A DNA stretch of 64,000 bases, from the NCBI GenBank assembly GCA_963675135.1, contig OY776120.1:25324001-25388000 (forward strand), read 5' to 3'. The position numbers and the translations under genes are program-made. The stretch is from Galeopsis tetrahit (Eukaryota; Streptophyta; Magnoliopsida; Lamiales; Lamiaceae). How positions within the stretch are numbered: the stretch's first letter is position 1; every line of letters begins with the position of its first letter. Shown one piece after another: positions 44,901-55,560 of this stretch. The notes below the pieces were generated by a model that was not told where the DNA came from, did not search any database, and saw only the letters and a list, made by a program, of their open reading frames with translations.

Positions 44901-47900
44901 TCATGCCTAGATATGAAAATGGTGCAGATCCCACTGTACAGCCCAGTATATCCGCCATATCATGCAAGGCTGTCTCCTCAACATTCACCCCCATAATTGA
45001 GCATTTTTCGAAGTTAATTTTCAAACCTGACATTAATTCCATGTTCCGCAGTATTCTCTTGATCACCCTTGCATTTTCAGTACTTGCTTCCCCCATCAAG
45101 ATCGTATCATCGGCATATTGTAAATGGGAGATTCGTACCTTTTCACGTCCAATTTCAGCTGCTCGAAAGTAGCCCAAATCTGTTGCTTTTCGTAACAGAA
45201 TACTTAATCCTTCCGCTGCAATCAGGAAGAGGAAAGGAGATAGTGGATCGCCCTGGCGGAGACCTCGTTCCAATTTGAATTCTCCCGAAGGGCTCCCATT
45301 GACCAGTACCGTCGCTGAGGCGGATGTTACACACTCCATTATCCACTTTCTCCACCTTGGATGGAAGTTGAAGCGGGTCATCATTATTTCCAAATAGGAC
45401 CAATCGATGGAATCATATGCCTTTGCAAAATCAATCTTAAAGAACATCCTCTTAATTCGGTTGCGTTTTGCCTCGTCTATGGATTCGTTCAGCACTGCCA
45501 CACTGTCTAAGATGTATCTCCCTCCTAAGAAGGCACTTTGTGTATCCGAAATTATAGAGTCTAGAACTGCCCGTAGTCTCCTTGCAAGGACTTTGGAGAT
45601 GATCTTGAACATCCCCCCAACTAGAGATATAGGCCTGAAGTCATTTAATTCGCTGCATGCTTCTTTTTTCGGGATCAATACTATATACGTAGAGTTGAGA
45701 CCTCTTACCAATCTGCCATGGCGATGAAATTCCTCCAGCATTTTCATTACTTCTGGTTCAAACAGCTCCCAGTTTTTCTTAAAGAATCCGAAGTTGAAGC
45801 CATCGGGCCCAGGGCTCTTTGCGTTGTCGCATTCTTTTAGTGCCTCGCGGACCTCTGCTTCGGTGAACGGGGCTGTAAGTCTCTCATTCTCCTGCTGTGA
45901 GATCTGTTTATCCGCAAAACCTGCTGCTGGAATGGGTCTCAGCGTAGTCTCCTTTTTGAAGTGTTGCTGGAAATGCTCAAAAGCTGATTTCTTTATTTCT
46001 GCCACCTCCTCTAGCCATACTCCATTGACCTTTAGCCCCACTAGTTCATTTCTTTTTCGTCTCCTGTTAATGAGGCTGTGGAAAAAGCGAGAGTTGCCAT
46101 CTCCTTCTTTTATCCATATACATCTTGCCTTTTGGAATTCAATGCTGTTTTTATATTTTAGCTCCCTCAGCAGTAGGGCTGACCTTCTGTTTCTTTCTAT
46201 TGTTTCTGCCTCCTCAAGCCCAAGAGCTTCATCAATCATATCCAGTCTTCTAATCTCTTCTTTGTGTTCCTCTATGTTGTTATCGATTCGACCGAAGACC
46301 CGTTTGTTCCACTCCTTGAGATCCATTTTTAGGCATTTCAGTTTTTCCTTTAGAATATAGCTCCCCCAACCCTGAATATCGTAGCTTCTCCATTTCTCCG
46401 ACACAAAGGATTTGAACTCTGGGTGTGTCAACCAAGCATTAAGGCACCTAAAAGGTTTAGGGCCCCAGTCCTTGGTTTTGATTTCTAGCATAATCGGGCA
46501 GTGGTCCGATACCGTCCTCCGGAGGCCCTTTAGGTATGTGTTAGGCCACTGGTTTAGCCAGTTTTGGTTTACCAATGCTCTATCCAGTCTACTCTTGCAT
46601 TTTCCGTCGGCCTTGTACCACGTGAATTTTCTCCCATGTAGTGGGAGATCGATCAAATTGGCATTCTCAATGAATCTATTGAAGGTCCTGATGTCCCTTC
46701 GACAGTTCCCAGACCCCACTCCATCCCTCTCTGATTCGTATCTGACCGAGTTAAAATCTCCGATAACACACAAGCATGTATCCGGATTCTGGTCCACCAC
46801 CATACCAATTCTTTCCCATAATTCTTCCTTCTCAGGCGAGGTGCAAGGTGCATATACGTTAATAATTACACATGGAATTCTGTCCTGACCCCAAAATCCA
46901 TTTAAAACTGTAACCCCAGACATAAACCACGAGCTAGAGCATGAAAGTACCTCAGTATTCCAAATTGTTATGATGCCTCCTGATCTTCCTGCTGCGGGGT
47001 TTGAGATCCACTCCATGTTGATGTTTCCCTACATGGATCGACAAATTGCCTCATCGACGTTCTCCATCTTTTATTCCTGTACACAACATACTTCCACTCC
47101 GTAAGTTTTCACTAAATTCCTAATTTCGTCTCTCTTGATTTTATTCCCCAAGCCTCTTGCATTAAATGAGAGAATCTTCATTCCTCACTGCTTGCTGCAC
47201 CTTTTCCTTTCACGGTTCTTTCCATACCCTTTTCCTCAATTGTAGTCAGCTCTTCTAAGATAGCATTTTCCGGGACCTGGGACGATAGGCCCAAATTCTT
47301 GCCTAAATTCCATGTTTGCTCCGCTTCTGAGTGACCTGCCTGGTTTGATATCTTGGGATTTTCTTTCGGGTTCCCCCTGAGTGCTTGTCTGTCCTCGTCT
47401 GACTCCATCCCGCTCACAAAGCTCGCCCAATTTTTGTACTCTAGGCGTCTGATCTCCTGCTTGTTCCACTGTTTCTTTTTCATCTGCGGCCTTTTCATTT
47501 CAGGTAGCGGGGAGTTTTGGGTGCGGGTAATTGTGGGTTGGAGCAGGGTAGGCTCGGTTAGGAGAGTGGTTAAAGGGGGGGAGCACACCGGAGTTGGTTT
47601 AATTTGGGTGGGTATGGGAGCGGGGGGGATAGGATCTGCCTCAACAGTAAGGGGGTGGGGGTTGGTAAGGATTGAGTTTCCAAGGCAAGAATTTAGGGTA
47701 GAGGGGTTTCGAATTTGGGTGGGGGTATGGGTGGGCTGAAGTGGGTTTAGTATATGATTGGGCTCAAGTGAAGGGACGGGCTGTGAGGGTGTCTGAGATT
47801 GGTTTCCCAAGTTATTTGGGCCAGAAGACGAATTGGGCCCATCAGGGAGTCCAAGGCTGGCTGAGTTATTAGATGTATCACCACTGTGGGTCCCCCAAGA

Positions 47901-49910
47901 ATTGTGGTGGGCCACCTCATTTAAATTAAGCATGCCTTTCTCTGCATTTAATTCCGATGTTGTGTGTCTCCTCGTGCTCTGAGTTGTACCATTTCCCGAG
48001 GTCTCAATAACTGCCATTCTATCAATGCCGCCGCCCCTTGCATTTTTTTCGAGGGGATTCCTCGATTCCTGGGAGACCGATTCAGATTCCGTTCCATCCA
48101 GGCTTTGCCGATCCACCGCCACGGCGACTGCTGGGCCGCGAGAAAGGAGATCATCTTGCTCACTCGACCAGTACGATCCAACATCCTCATCGGAATCCGT
48201 AATAGACATATCACTCGAGTCGGCCAGGGGACCTTCCAATTCTTCGATAATTTTACACCTGAATTCTTCGTCGTCTACCACTACTGGGATTATCTGGTTG
48301 ATTTCGCTAAGGTATGACACCGAGAGCAAGATTCTGGCATAGTCTAGTCGCTCCCTTGTCAAAGTAGCATTGTCCAATTTGACAAACAAGCCAATTCTAG
48401 CACTGATTGCTTCGAAAAAACGAGGATTCCAGGCGTGAATTGGAATTCCCACCCATCGAGTCCAAACCCTTCGTTTATGGCTCACATCCCTCTTTCTCCA
48501 TTGCCTATGCCATACGAACCAGTGGCTGAGCCAGTCCGTGATGTCTTCAAAGAGCTCTTTCGACGGCCGCCCCGATATATTTTGGATTAGTATTGCGTCG
48601 TCTCCGAGGGTTCTCAATTTCAAGGTGTTGCCGCATTCTTGTTGGATTTCCTCTCCGTGTTCGGCCCAAGAGAACTCTTTTCTCAACAACCCTGTGAAAC
48701 ATGTGTTTAGCCATTCAGTTTCCGGCTCAATTGTTGAGAAAGAGAATTTATTCTCATGTCCAGATGTATTTGGTATCATTCCTACTATTTCGTCGCCGAC
48801 ATCTTTGGTGTACCTTCTATTGTCTTGAGCTTCCCCATCTTTTCTGTCTTTTTCGGCAAGTGAGCTCCCGGGGTCTCTGGCTCCCCTAACCTTTTCAACA
48901 AAGGAGCAATTAGGGTTTCGGGCGTTCATACTTGCTGCGGATCTGTACGAGAGGACCTTTTGTTTTGGGGGTGCGAAGCTTCTCCCTGACCTGTCATATC
49001 TCGGAATGAACGCTCGTACCTTGTAACTATCAATCCAAACATTGTTTAAATCCATAAGGGTTTTCTCCACATCCAGGCCCTCGTCAAATCTCACGAATCC
49101 GAACGGTTTTCCTTCCTTATCATACTTTTGAGGGCAGAAAATATCAATCACTTTTCCCACTTTGCCGAAGCATCTGCGTAGTCTGTCTATTCCGCACTCA
49201 GTGGGGAAGTTTCTAAACAGGAAAGAAACCGTCCCTCTAGTCCTGAGGTGAACAAGCTTTTCTCTCCAGGAGGTTTCACCAGGCGATCTTCTTCGAATCC
49301 TGTTCTCCACTTCCTTATACTTACCACTCCTATTGGGCTGTCTACGGTTCAGGGAAAAACTATGGTTAGGGAATCTCGACTGCCTCACCGGAGGTCGCTC
49401 GGAAAAAGGTCGGGATTTCCTATGGGTTACTCTCACCCACTCATCTTCCTGGCTCACTCCCTCTCTCGCGCTCTCTCTCCCTCTCACACTCTCTCTCTCT
49501 AACATCTCTACCCGAAATTCTCTATTGCATAGATATGGAGTGGATGTTCCCTCGTGGTTCAAGAAGTCAACGCTCTAATCTAATAGAATGTTTTTTAATA
49601 TAAACTAACACATTATAAATAAATAAATAAAGTTAATCGTTATTGAATCTCATCAAACATTAGAATTATTGACTTACGCTCCTGAAACGATGTCAATGAC
49701 TTTCCTTTTGTCTCGAACAGGATGCTGACGAGAAGAGGATGACGAACCAACCGACATCGTAGTCGGCGGCGGCGGCGACACTGCCACAGGAGGAGGAGGA
49801 GGAGGAGGAGCCGTCACAGGAACTGATTCATCCCGAGACCTCCTTGCACGTGACCAAAGTGACGACCTACGACGTGAACCCGAACCCTGATTCGGTACTT
49901 GTTCACTCAT
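41997..49910 (-). CDS. Transposase_24 (Ptta/En/Spm)-type protein, spliced, frame intact
   Basis: Five coding exons join without a stop: 49910-49678, 43309-43180, 43095-42781, 42681-42574 and 42467-41997, 418 residues. All introns are GT-AG and phases agree. The N terminus is basic and Pro-rich (MSEQVPNQGSGSRRR). Exons 2-3 hold the conserved part: VPGNEVSRMCTKSF, AAIYEKWYNLC and KARANRRTDVGGGMAVHRGG, typical of this CACTA-borne family. The C terminus has YLDVAPTSKGRVLGLGG and an Asp/Asn-rich end. The function of the family is thought to be DNA binding in transposition, comparable to the small En/Spm protein, but this is not established. The second intron (43310-49677) contains the L1, which leaves splice sites untouched. 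Confidence 0.78.
43477..47181 (-). pseudogene. L1 ORF2: endonuclease and reverse transcriptase, two early stops
   Basis: The natural start is ATG 47181 (MKILSFNARGLGNK), which overlaps the ORF1 stop as ATGA. Two in-frame stops follow at about 47080 and 47030 (TAA after CCVQE, and TAG where Trp is usual in MWGN). From 47016 on the frame is open for 1,179 residues. The APE endonuclease shows VIGDFNSVR, GRKFTWYKADGKCKSRLDRA and VSDHCPI; the RT shows KSPGPDGFN, LIPKK, FKIDFAKAYDSIDW, GLRQGDPLSP and the catalytic YADDTI; the zinc-binding end shows CVFCGLHEETEKHVFFEC. It nicks DNA and copies LINE RNA at the target. As it stands the endonuclease lacks its first ~55 residues. Confidence 0.85.
47178..49562 (-). 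CDS. L1 ORF1: RRM and DUF4283 RNA-binding protein
   Basis: An intact frame of up to 794 residues. The likely true start is the internal MLERESVRGRESAREG (49505), since the codons before it look like leader. An RRM (residues ~110-185) has TVSFLFRNFP as RNP2 and PFGFVRFDE as RNP1. A DUF4283-like part follows (WLSHWFVWHRQWRKRD, WVGIPIHAWN). The C-terminal half is disordered, with Asn/Pro/Thr-rich stretches. ORF1 proteins coat LINE RNA into particles. There is no visible zinc knuckle. Its stop codon overlaps the ORF2 start. Confidence 0.85.
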   Translation of the reverse strand: MNHEGTSTPYLCNREFRVEMLERESVRGRESAREGVSQEDEWVRVTHRKSRPFSERPPVRQSRFPNHSFSLNRRQPNRSGKYKEVENRIRRRSPGETSWREKLVHLRTRGTVSFLFRNFPTECGIDRLRRCFGKVGKVIDIFCPQKYDKEGKPFGFVRFDEGLDVEKTLMDLNNVWIDSYKVRAFIPRYDRSGRSFAPPKQKVLSYRSAASMNARNPNCSFVEKVRGARDPGSSLAEKDRKDGEAQDNRRYTKDVGDEIVGMIPNTSGHENKFSFSTIEPETEWLNTCFTGLLRKEFSWAEHGEEIQQECGNTLKLRTLGDDAILIQNISGRPSKELFEDITDWLSHWFVWHRQWRKRDVSHKRRVWTRWVGIPIHAWNPRFFEAISARIGLFVKLDNATLTRERLDYARILLSVSYLSEINQIIPVVVDDEEFRCKIIEELEGPLADSSDMSITDSDEDVGSYWSSEQDDLLSRGPAVAVAVDRQSLDGTESESVSQESRNPLEKNARGGGIDRMAVIETSGNGTTQSTRRHTTSELNAEKGMLNLNEVAHHNSWGTHSGDTSNNSASLGLPDGPNSSSGPNNLGNQSQTPSQPVPSLEPNHILNPLQPTHTPTQIRNPSTLNSCLGNSILTNPHPLTVEADPIPPAPIPTQIKPTPVCSPPLTTLLTEPTLLQPTITRTQNSPLPEMKRPQMKKKQWNKQEIRRLEYKNWASFVSGMESDEDRQALRGNPKENPKISNQAGHSEAEQTWNLGKNLGLSSQVPENAILEELTTIEEKGMERTVKGKGAASSEE

Positions 49911-50910
49911 CTGTTTCAATCAATAAAAAATACATAATTTTACTAATTATCAATTTAATGAACATATTGCTAATTTAAAATTTTTACTAATATATCATAT
50001 TCCTAATTTAATCAACATATTCCTAATTTAAATCAAAACAATATATATATAACCTAATTACAACGTGATACCACCGTCGAACCATCTAATTAACTAATAA
50101 TTTAAACAATTGATTGAAACATGCATCACCTACATTAAAAATATTTCTAAATTAACATATTCCTAAATTAACAAATCTAAACATAATTAAAATAATACTT
50201 TTCTAATTGGAGTTTTCTAATTATCAATTTAATGAACATATTCCTAATTTAATTTTTTTACTAATATAGCATATTCCTAATTTAATTAATCAACATATTC
50301 CTAATTTAATCAACAATAACCTAATTTAATTATTATTTTTCTACCTAACTTAATCAATAATAAAAAATTGAACATATATATTCCTAAATTAACAAACCTA
50401 AAACTAATTAAAATAATAATTTTCTAATTTAAACAATTGATTGAAACATGCACTACCTACATTAAAAATATTCTATATCAAAATTACACCATTAAATTAA
50501 ACTAGTAATTAACTATATAACAATTAATTAATGTATACATATAACAATTAATTAATTAATTAACTTTAAAAACCTACTCGATCTATCAAAATTATTCTTA
50601 ATCAACAAATTAAATTAACTAACGTACATACTAACATGATCATAATATTTTAACAACTAACTAAATCAATATAACATGCAAATCAACATTAAATTATTCA
50701 TATTTACATATATCCATGCATAAACATATATAAGTATTAAAATTAAGTAATAAAACTAATTAAGAAAACGTACCGTATCAATGTAATCGAAGAAATTTGC
50801 TTCAATAGCCTCGTCCTCGTCTTCGTCTTCCCCACCGAATCCTCACTCACGCACGCCCCCTTTTTTTTTTCTAAAACGAACTGATTGATTTGAGGCCCTT
50901 ATATATTAAA
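49911..50910 (-). promoter_or_regulatory. Promoter, 5' leader exon and first intron of the CACTA gene
   Basis: A TATA-like aatatataaggg on the minus strand (about 50898-50909) lies just inside the right subterminal repeats. A leader exon follows to a donor at 50774/50773 (gatacg/gtacgt). An AT-rich intron runs to the acceptor directly before ATG 49910. The intron contains nothing else recognisable. Confidence 0.6.
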
Positions 50911-50919
50911 AAAAAAAAA

Positions 50920-51240
50920 TTGCCGACGGATTTTCCGTCGGCATATCCCTCGGTAACCGCCCACTATTAATGGGAATAGTTACCTTTTTGGAAAACGAGG
51001 CGGTGCGGATTCAACGGGTCAGATGCCGACGGAATATCCGTCGGCATTTCCGTCGGCATATATATTTCAAATATCCGTCAGCATTTTCCCTCGGTAAATG
51101 CTGACGGAACGGAAATCCGTCAGCATTTCCCTCGGTAAAATGCCGACGGATCAGAAATCCGTCAGCATTGACGTTAACATTTCAATCTGTCAGCATTCCG
51201 TCGGAAATGCTGACGGATTATAATCCGTCTGCATTTGTCC
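50920..51240. repeat. Right subterminal repeats of the CACTA element
   Basis: The same gccgacggaatatccgtcgg-type motifs as at the left end occur in both orientations, including shorter gctgacgga variants. Confidence 0.87.
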
Positions 51241-51271
51241 GTCCTTGTAGCGCGCGTTTTTTGTAGTGTAT

Positions 51272-53027
51272 GTTATTTGAGTTGAGTACTTGAAGTTTGA
51301 GCTCTTATCGAATCGAGCTTGGTCCAGCACAATAACATTGATGAGCGAAAAAACGAGCTCAACTTGAATCATGAATGAGCCTGTCGAGACAAGCCTAACA
51401 AAATTAAAAGATATTTTAGATATTGAATCTAATAAGTCGAGTTCGAGCTAGCTCATTTGTAAATCGAGTATCTAACGAGCTCGACTCGTTTATCGAATCG
51501 AGTTCGAGCCTTAACGTGTTGAGTCAAGCCGAGTTCATGAGCAACTTGATTCGTTTAACATGACTAGTAATAGATGATTGTTCATATAATAACACAAAAG
51601 GTGTTCATGTAATAACACATTTTTCAGCACTTATGAACATCCATGTTATTGTAATGCATATAGTAACACATTTTTGTCCTTATAATAACATAAACTTAAA
51701 ATAAAAATATATTTTACTTTGTGCACAATTTTTTTTTAGATCTGTTTGATCCGATCCAAGCAACTTAGAATTTGTGAGACTTTTTTCAATTCCTTCAATT
51801 TTTTAAATTAATTATTCATGGAAAAAAAGAGAGATTGAATATAAAGAAGCATAGATAGTAATTAGGGTTTGAAAGGGAGAGAAATTAAGTACTATAATGA
51901 TGAGAGAGTGAAATCAATAATGATTCGAGGATCTCTACTAAATTTTGGGGAATTCAATATAGTCAAGGTTGCCTCCCTTCTAGAGGGAGATTGCTTTTTT
52001 ACGTGATTTTCTCTCTAAAAAAATACTCCGTAGTAATTTGATTAAAGATGGGACAAACTTGAAAGTGTTTTTGTTGGAACATAAAACGGAGGCAAAAAGG
52101 CTAACTATTGAGTACTATTAACTATGCTACGGAGAGTAGGGGTTTCCTAAAAAAAAAAAAAAACACCTTTTTCTTCACGAAAAAAAAAAAAAAAACCTTT
52201 AAATACTCCTAATAAAATGATATTCTCATATTTTATTTTATATTTATTCCAAAATATAGTTTTTTGTTTTAGGTGTGTATAATGTTAGAATTACTCTAAT
52301 TTAATGCATATTTAAATTATTGTAATATGTATATTTTACTATCATTTAAATATATATATTTTACTGTCATTTAAATAAATATATATTTAAAAATTTATAA
52401 GTAAATTTTAAAATCTTATTACAAAATGAAACGAGGTCATCATTTTAGTGATGGAGAGTAATAATTACTCCTTCATACTAATTATTAGGACAACATATTT
52501 TTACATTCATTTGAATTTATAATTCTTCGTTGACATCCAACGTTAATCTTGACTACTACCCTAGCCGACAATATATATATATGAGAATGGGTTGTGTAAA
52601 TTGGTTTAACATGGAGCATAATTTGGTCATTGTTTTAACGTTTTAAAGAGGTGAAAGGTTAATTTGTATTCCCTTCATTTTATAGTCGTTTTTTTATTTA
52701 ATTTTGACATGAATTTTAATTTGAATGTTGTTTATTAATATTATGATAGACAAAATAACATATTTGGTGGAGATAATTAAAAAAATAAAACAACTTTATT
52801 TTTATTTTAGAAATGAACCTAATAAAAGATGAACCAAAAAAAAAAAAAAAATGACAATCTAATAAAAGACAAATGAGACCTCCTACATGTAGTTAGAGTG
52901 TCGTATAGTGTCGTATGACTATCATAGTCAATTAAATTTGAACCATTAAAAATTAAATCTAAAGGCTTAAACCTGATGACATGTTCCCTTTTGTACTTTG
53001 TGTTGAAAATATTTATCGTATGTGTCG
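51272..53027. other. Spacer with gagctcg-rich repeat and AT-rich DNA, no gene
   Basis: Positions 51290-51550 repeat gagctcga/tcgagttcgag motifs, a worn dispersed repeat of unknown class. 51570-51690 has taataacac repeats. The rest is AT-rich with long A runs. The motif gtgtcgtat occurs in pairs near 52902 and 53022. Confidence 0.5.
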
Positions 53028-53354
53028 TATGGTGTCGTATTTATAATTAATTTAATTGATTAAAATATATAATTTAAAATTTATATTTTTATCCTTAATT
53101 TAATAAAAAAATTATATTTATTAATTTAATTAAAATATATAATGGTAAAACTACCCATTTACCCTTATATTATTATTAAAATTAACAAAAAAAACAAATT
53201 AAATTAAAAAAAAAGGTCATATGAACCTAAATTTAGAACACGAATACGTTGGTTTTCTTCCCCCCCGCGAACACGCACTCCACTGACGCCGCCAAGTTGC
53301 TGCCCTATTTGTGGCTCTAGTACGTGAACAAGAAAAGAACATTTTTTTGGTTTG

Positions 53355-53665
53355 CACGGTTTATTGAATATCGACCGTGCAACCACGCACGGCTGTTGGA
53401 CCGTGAAAGTGAGCACTTACAACACATTTTTTTTTTGGATTGCACGGTTTACTGAGTATGGCTGTTAGACCGTGCAAGTGAGTACTTCCAGTACATGTTT
53501 CGATTTACACAGGTGACTGAGTATCGACCGTGCAACCGTGCACGGCTGTTAGACCGTGAAAGTGAGCACTTACAACACATTGTTTGGATTACACGGTTTA
53601 CTGAGTAGCGACCGTGCAACCGTGCACGACTGTTGGACCGTGCAAATGAGTACTTCCAGTACATT
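53355..53665. repeat. Tandem repeat of alternating monomers
   Basis: About four monomers of ~65-85 bp share ttactgagtatcgaccgtgc and ggctgtt(a/g)gaccgtg. Monomers 1 and 3 end gaaagtgagcacttacaacac; monomers 2 and 4 end gcaa(g/a)tgagtacttccagta. The array is thus two dimers. Monomer 2 has lost its middle. A near palindrome ccgtgcaaccgtgcacgg lies in each full unit. AT-rich flanks around 53030-53160 and 53715-53860 look weakly inverted, so the array may lie inside a foldback element. Confidence 0.8.
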
Positions 53666-54091
53666 TATTATTTAATTTTTTTTATTGGATTATTTAATTT
53701 TTATAATAATAATATTTGTATAAAAAATGGTAGAATAGTAATTTTTTATATATATATATTAAAAATAATTTTAATAAAAGAAGGGTAATGTAGTATATAA
53801 TAAAATACAATTTAAAAAATAATTTAATTAATCTAAATGTGGCGCGATTCGATGCACTGATTACATAATCACTTTGTACAATTTAACTACACTAAAAAAC
53901 ACTCAAGACAAATAGTGCAATAATTTGTGATAGACCTAACTTTTAAATAGACATGTTATATTTAATATATATATATATATAATGTTAATTATCCAATTAT
54001 GAAAACTTACTGATTTTCCTGCTAAAATTAGATGTCTTGTGACAAAAAACTTGTAGGTAGATTAATAATTTTTCATAACATGTACTATATG
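53666..54091. other. AT-rich spacer
   Basis: No gene, RNA or clear repeat beyond the possible right arm mentioned for the adjacent array. Confidence 0.45.
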
Positions 54092-54451
54092 ACAGTGTTT
54101 TCATAATTGAATCGACGATTAAATCAAATTAGACATCGATTCACGATTTAACCATTAAAATGATTTATATTTATTTTTTAAATATTTTTTATGGTACATT
54201 AAAAGAATATATGTACTTATAAGATTCATGTTAAAATAAACAAAATCGAGTTATGAAGTAATAATACAAAAGTTAAAAAAACTCAAAACAACTAAAGTTG
54301 AAGCATAAGATGGTAGAAGAAAAAGATTGTTTTTTAAAAGAAAATTTGATTTTCCCGATTTTGACTACTTCAACCATTAAAACAATTTTTAAGGGGTATT
54401 GAACCGGTTCCGAGTTCGATTTCCGGTTCGATTCGATTATGAAAATAGTAG
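54092..54451. mobile_element. hAT-like MITE, worn
   Basis: It starts cagtgttttcataattgaat and ends cgattatgaaaatagtag, imperfect inverted ends. Similar sequence at 7092-7285 gives the family. The flanks (ctatatga and gtatatgg) could be a decayed 8-bp duplication. Confidence 0.6.
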
Positions 54452-54792
54452 TATATGGTATGATTTTTGAGCTTATAATTCTATTTAAATTCTATTTTTA
54501 AGTTTTGCAAAAACTTATATAAAATATTTCAGACATAAAATATAGCTATTTAAATTAAATTTGGGGCAAACATTTGCGGGTCAAACTCAGGTTAAATTTA
54601 ATTAAAATAGATTTTTCGCTCATAGATATTGCCATATTACACAAACAAAACCATATTACTATAAGACCAAAGTATTGTCACTATAATATGGAGTATAAAA
54701 TACATTGATACAAATTCAAAAATATTCTGGACACTTAATTTTTTGGGCGAATTTACCTGAATATTTTTGGATAGTAGAATAATATTTTTTGA

Positions 54793-54903
54793 GATAAAGT
54801 GGAATAGCTCAAGTGGTTAGAGCACCACTACCTAGGCCTTAGGTCCTGGGTTCGAGTCATGGGGAGGGAAAAATACTTAACTTCCATAAAAAAAAAAAAA
54901 AAA
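54793..54903 (+). mobile_element. tRNA-derived SINE, copy 2
   Basis: Same A box, B box and tail as copy 1, with a perfect 15-bp duplication AATAATATTTTTTGA (54778-54792, 54904-54918). It lacks part of the body before the tail compared with copy 1. Confidence 0.9.
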
Positions 54904-55288
54904 AATAATATTTTTTGATCTTATAGTAACATATTTGAACCTTTATAGTATCATCATTTTTAGCCTTATAGTAACATATTTTTTTGTATAGCAAAATATT
55001 TTATACTACTACAAAGCCAAAATTTGCTACTACATTGCCAAAAATATTACTCTGTATTACTATTAAGTTAAAACTATGTTTTTGGAAATATTTATGGACA
55101 TGTAGTAAGTACTTTTGGCCTTATAGCTAGTAATCAGGGGTGGAAGTAGGCTAGGCTACCCCACAGGAGCCTACGACCTAGTCTATTAAGGGTCTTGTTA
55201 AGCCTAGCCTATTTATAATATGAGTCGGGCTAAAACTTTTTAAAAAACTTATTTAATTAAGTAGGCTAGGCTTAGACTTTATATAAGG

Positions 55289-55560
55289 CCTGAGGTGCAT
55301 TTCCTCTAGCTCTCGAAAAAGACATTATATGAACTGGATTCAGGGGGTCAGTCATCCTAAAATTAGGATTCATTTCTTGCCGCAAATATTCACTTGTGAC
55401 ATACCATATTTCAATGGATTGGCGTAGTTTTTCTACCTCGTGTACATTCCCATAATGGTGGTGTTTTTCCAAAATAAAACTTTGTTGTTCAGCATCTTGA
55501 ACTAGCCATCCCTTCGAGGGTATTGTTAAAAGATCATCAATTCCTAATGAAATGGTATAA
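55289..55560 (-). pseudogene. rpoC2: Plastid rpoC2 fragment in the nucleus (NUPT)
   Basis: The minus strand encodes DDLLTIPSKGWLVQDAEQQS, EKHHHYGNVHEVEKLRQSIE and LRQEMNPNFRMTDPLNPVHI, recognisable as an internal part of the chloroplast RNA polymerase beta'' subunit. It is ~270 bp with no start, stop or neighbours of plastid type. The flanks contain taggctaggct/taagccta motifs on both sides, so it was inserted in an existing repeat. The fragment is open and little changed, so the transfer may be fairly recent. Confidence 0.88.

Larger units (their letters stand above)
43338..49600 (-). mobile_element. Near full-length L1-type LINE
   Basis: The element runs from a 5' region near 49600 to an A tail (T run on the plus strand) at 43346-43338. 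It has ORF1 and ORF2 in the usual order. It lies in an intron of the CACTA gene in the same orientation. I could not fix the target duplication: aaatttataaac on the left and taatataaacta on the right are only similar. The exact 5' boundary is therefore approximate. Confidence 0.85.
39167..51268. mobile_element. CACTA (En/Spm) element, 12.1 kb
   Basis: The left end is CACTACAAAAAAAGGG and the right end CGTTTTTTGTAGTG, flanked by TAT (39164-39166, 51269-51271), the 3-bp duplication typical of CACTA transposons. Both ends have dense GACGGA/TCCGTCGG subterminal repeats. It carries a spliced Transposase_24-type gene, a C-terminal remnant of the large transposase, a captured fragment and a full-length L1 (~6.3 kb). 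Without the L1 it is about 5.8 kb. The catalytic part of the large transposase is missing, so it depends on another copy to move. Confidence 0.9.

Noticed and set aside
43496..46888. Several long plus-strand frames (up to 344 codons)
   Set aside because: They are the reverse complement of the L1 ORF2 coding sequence.
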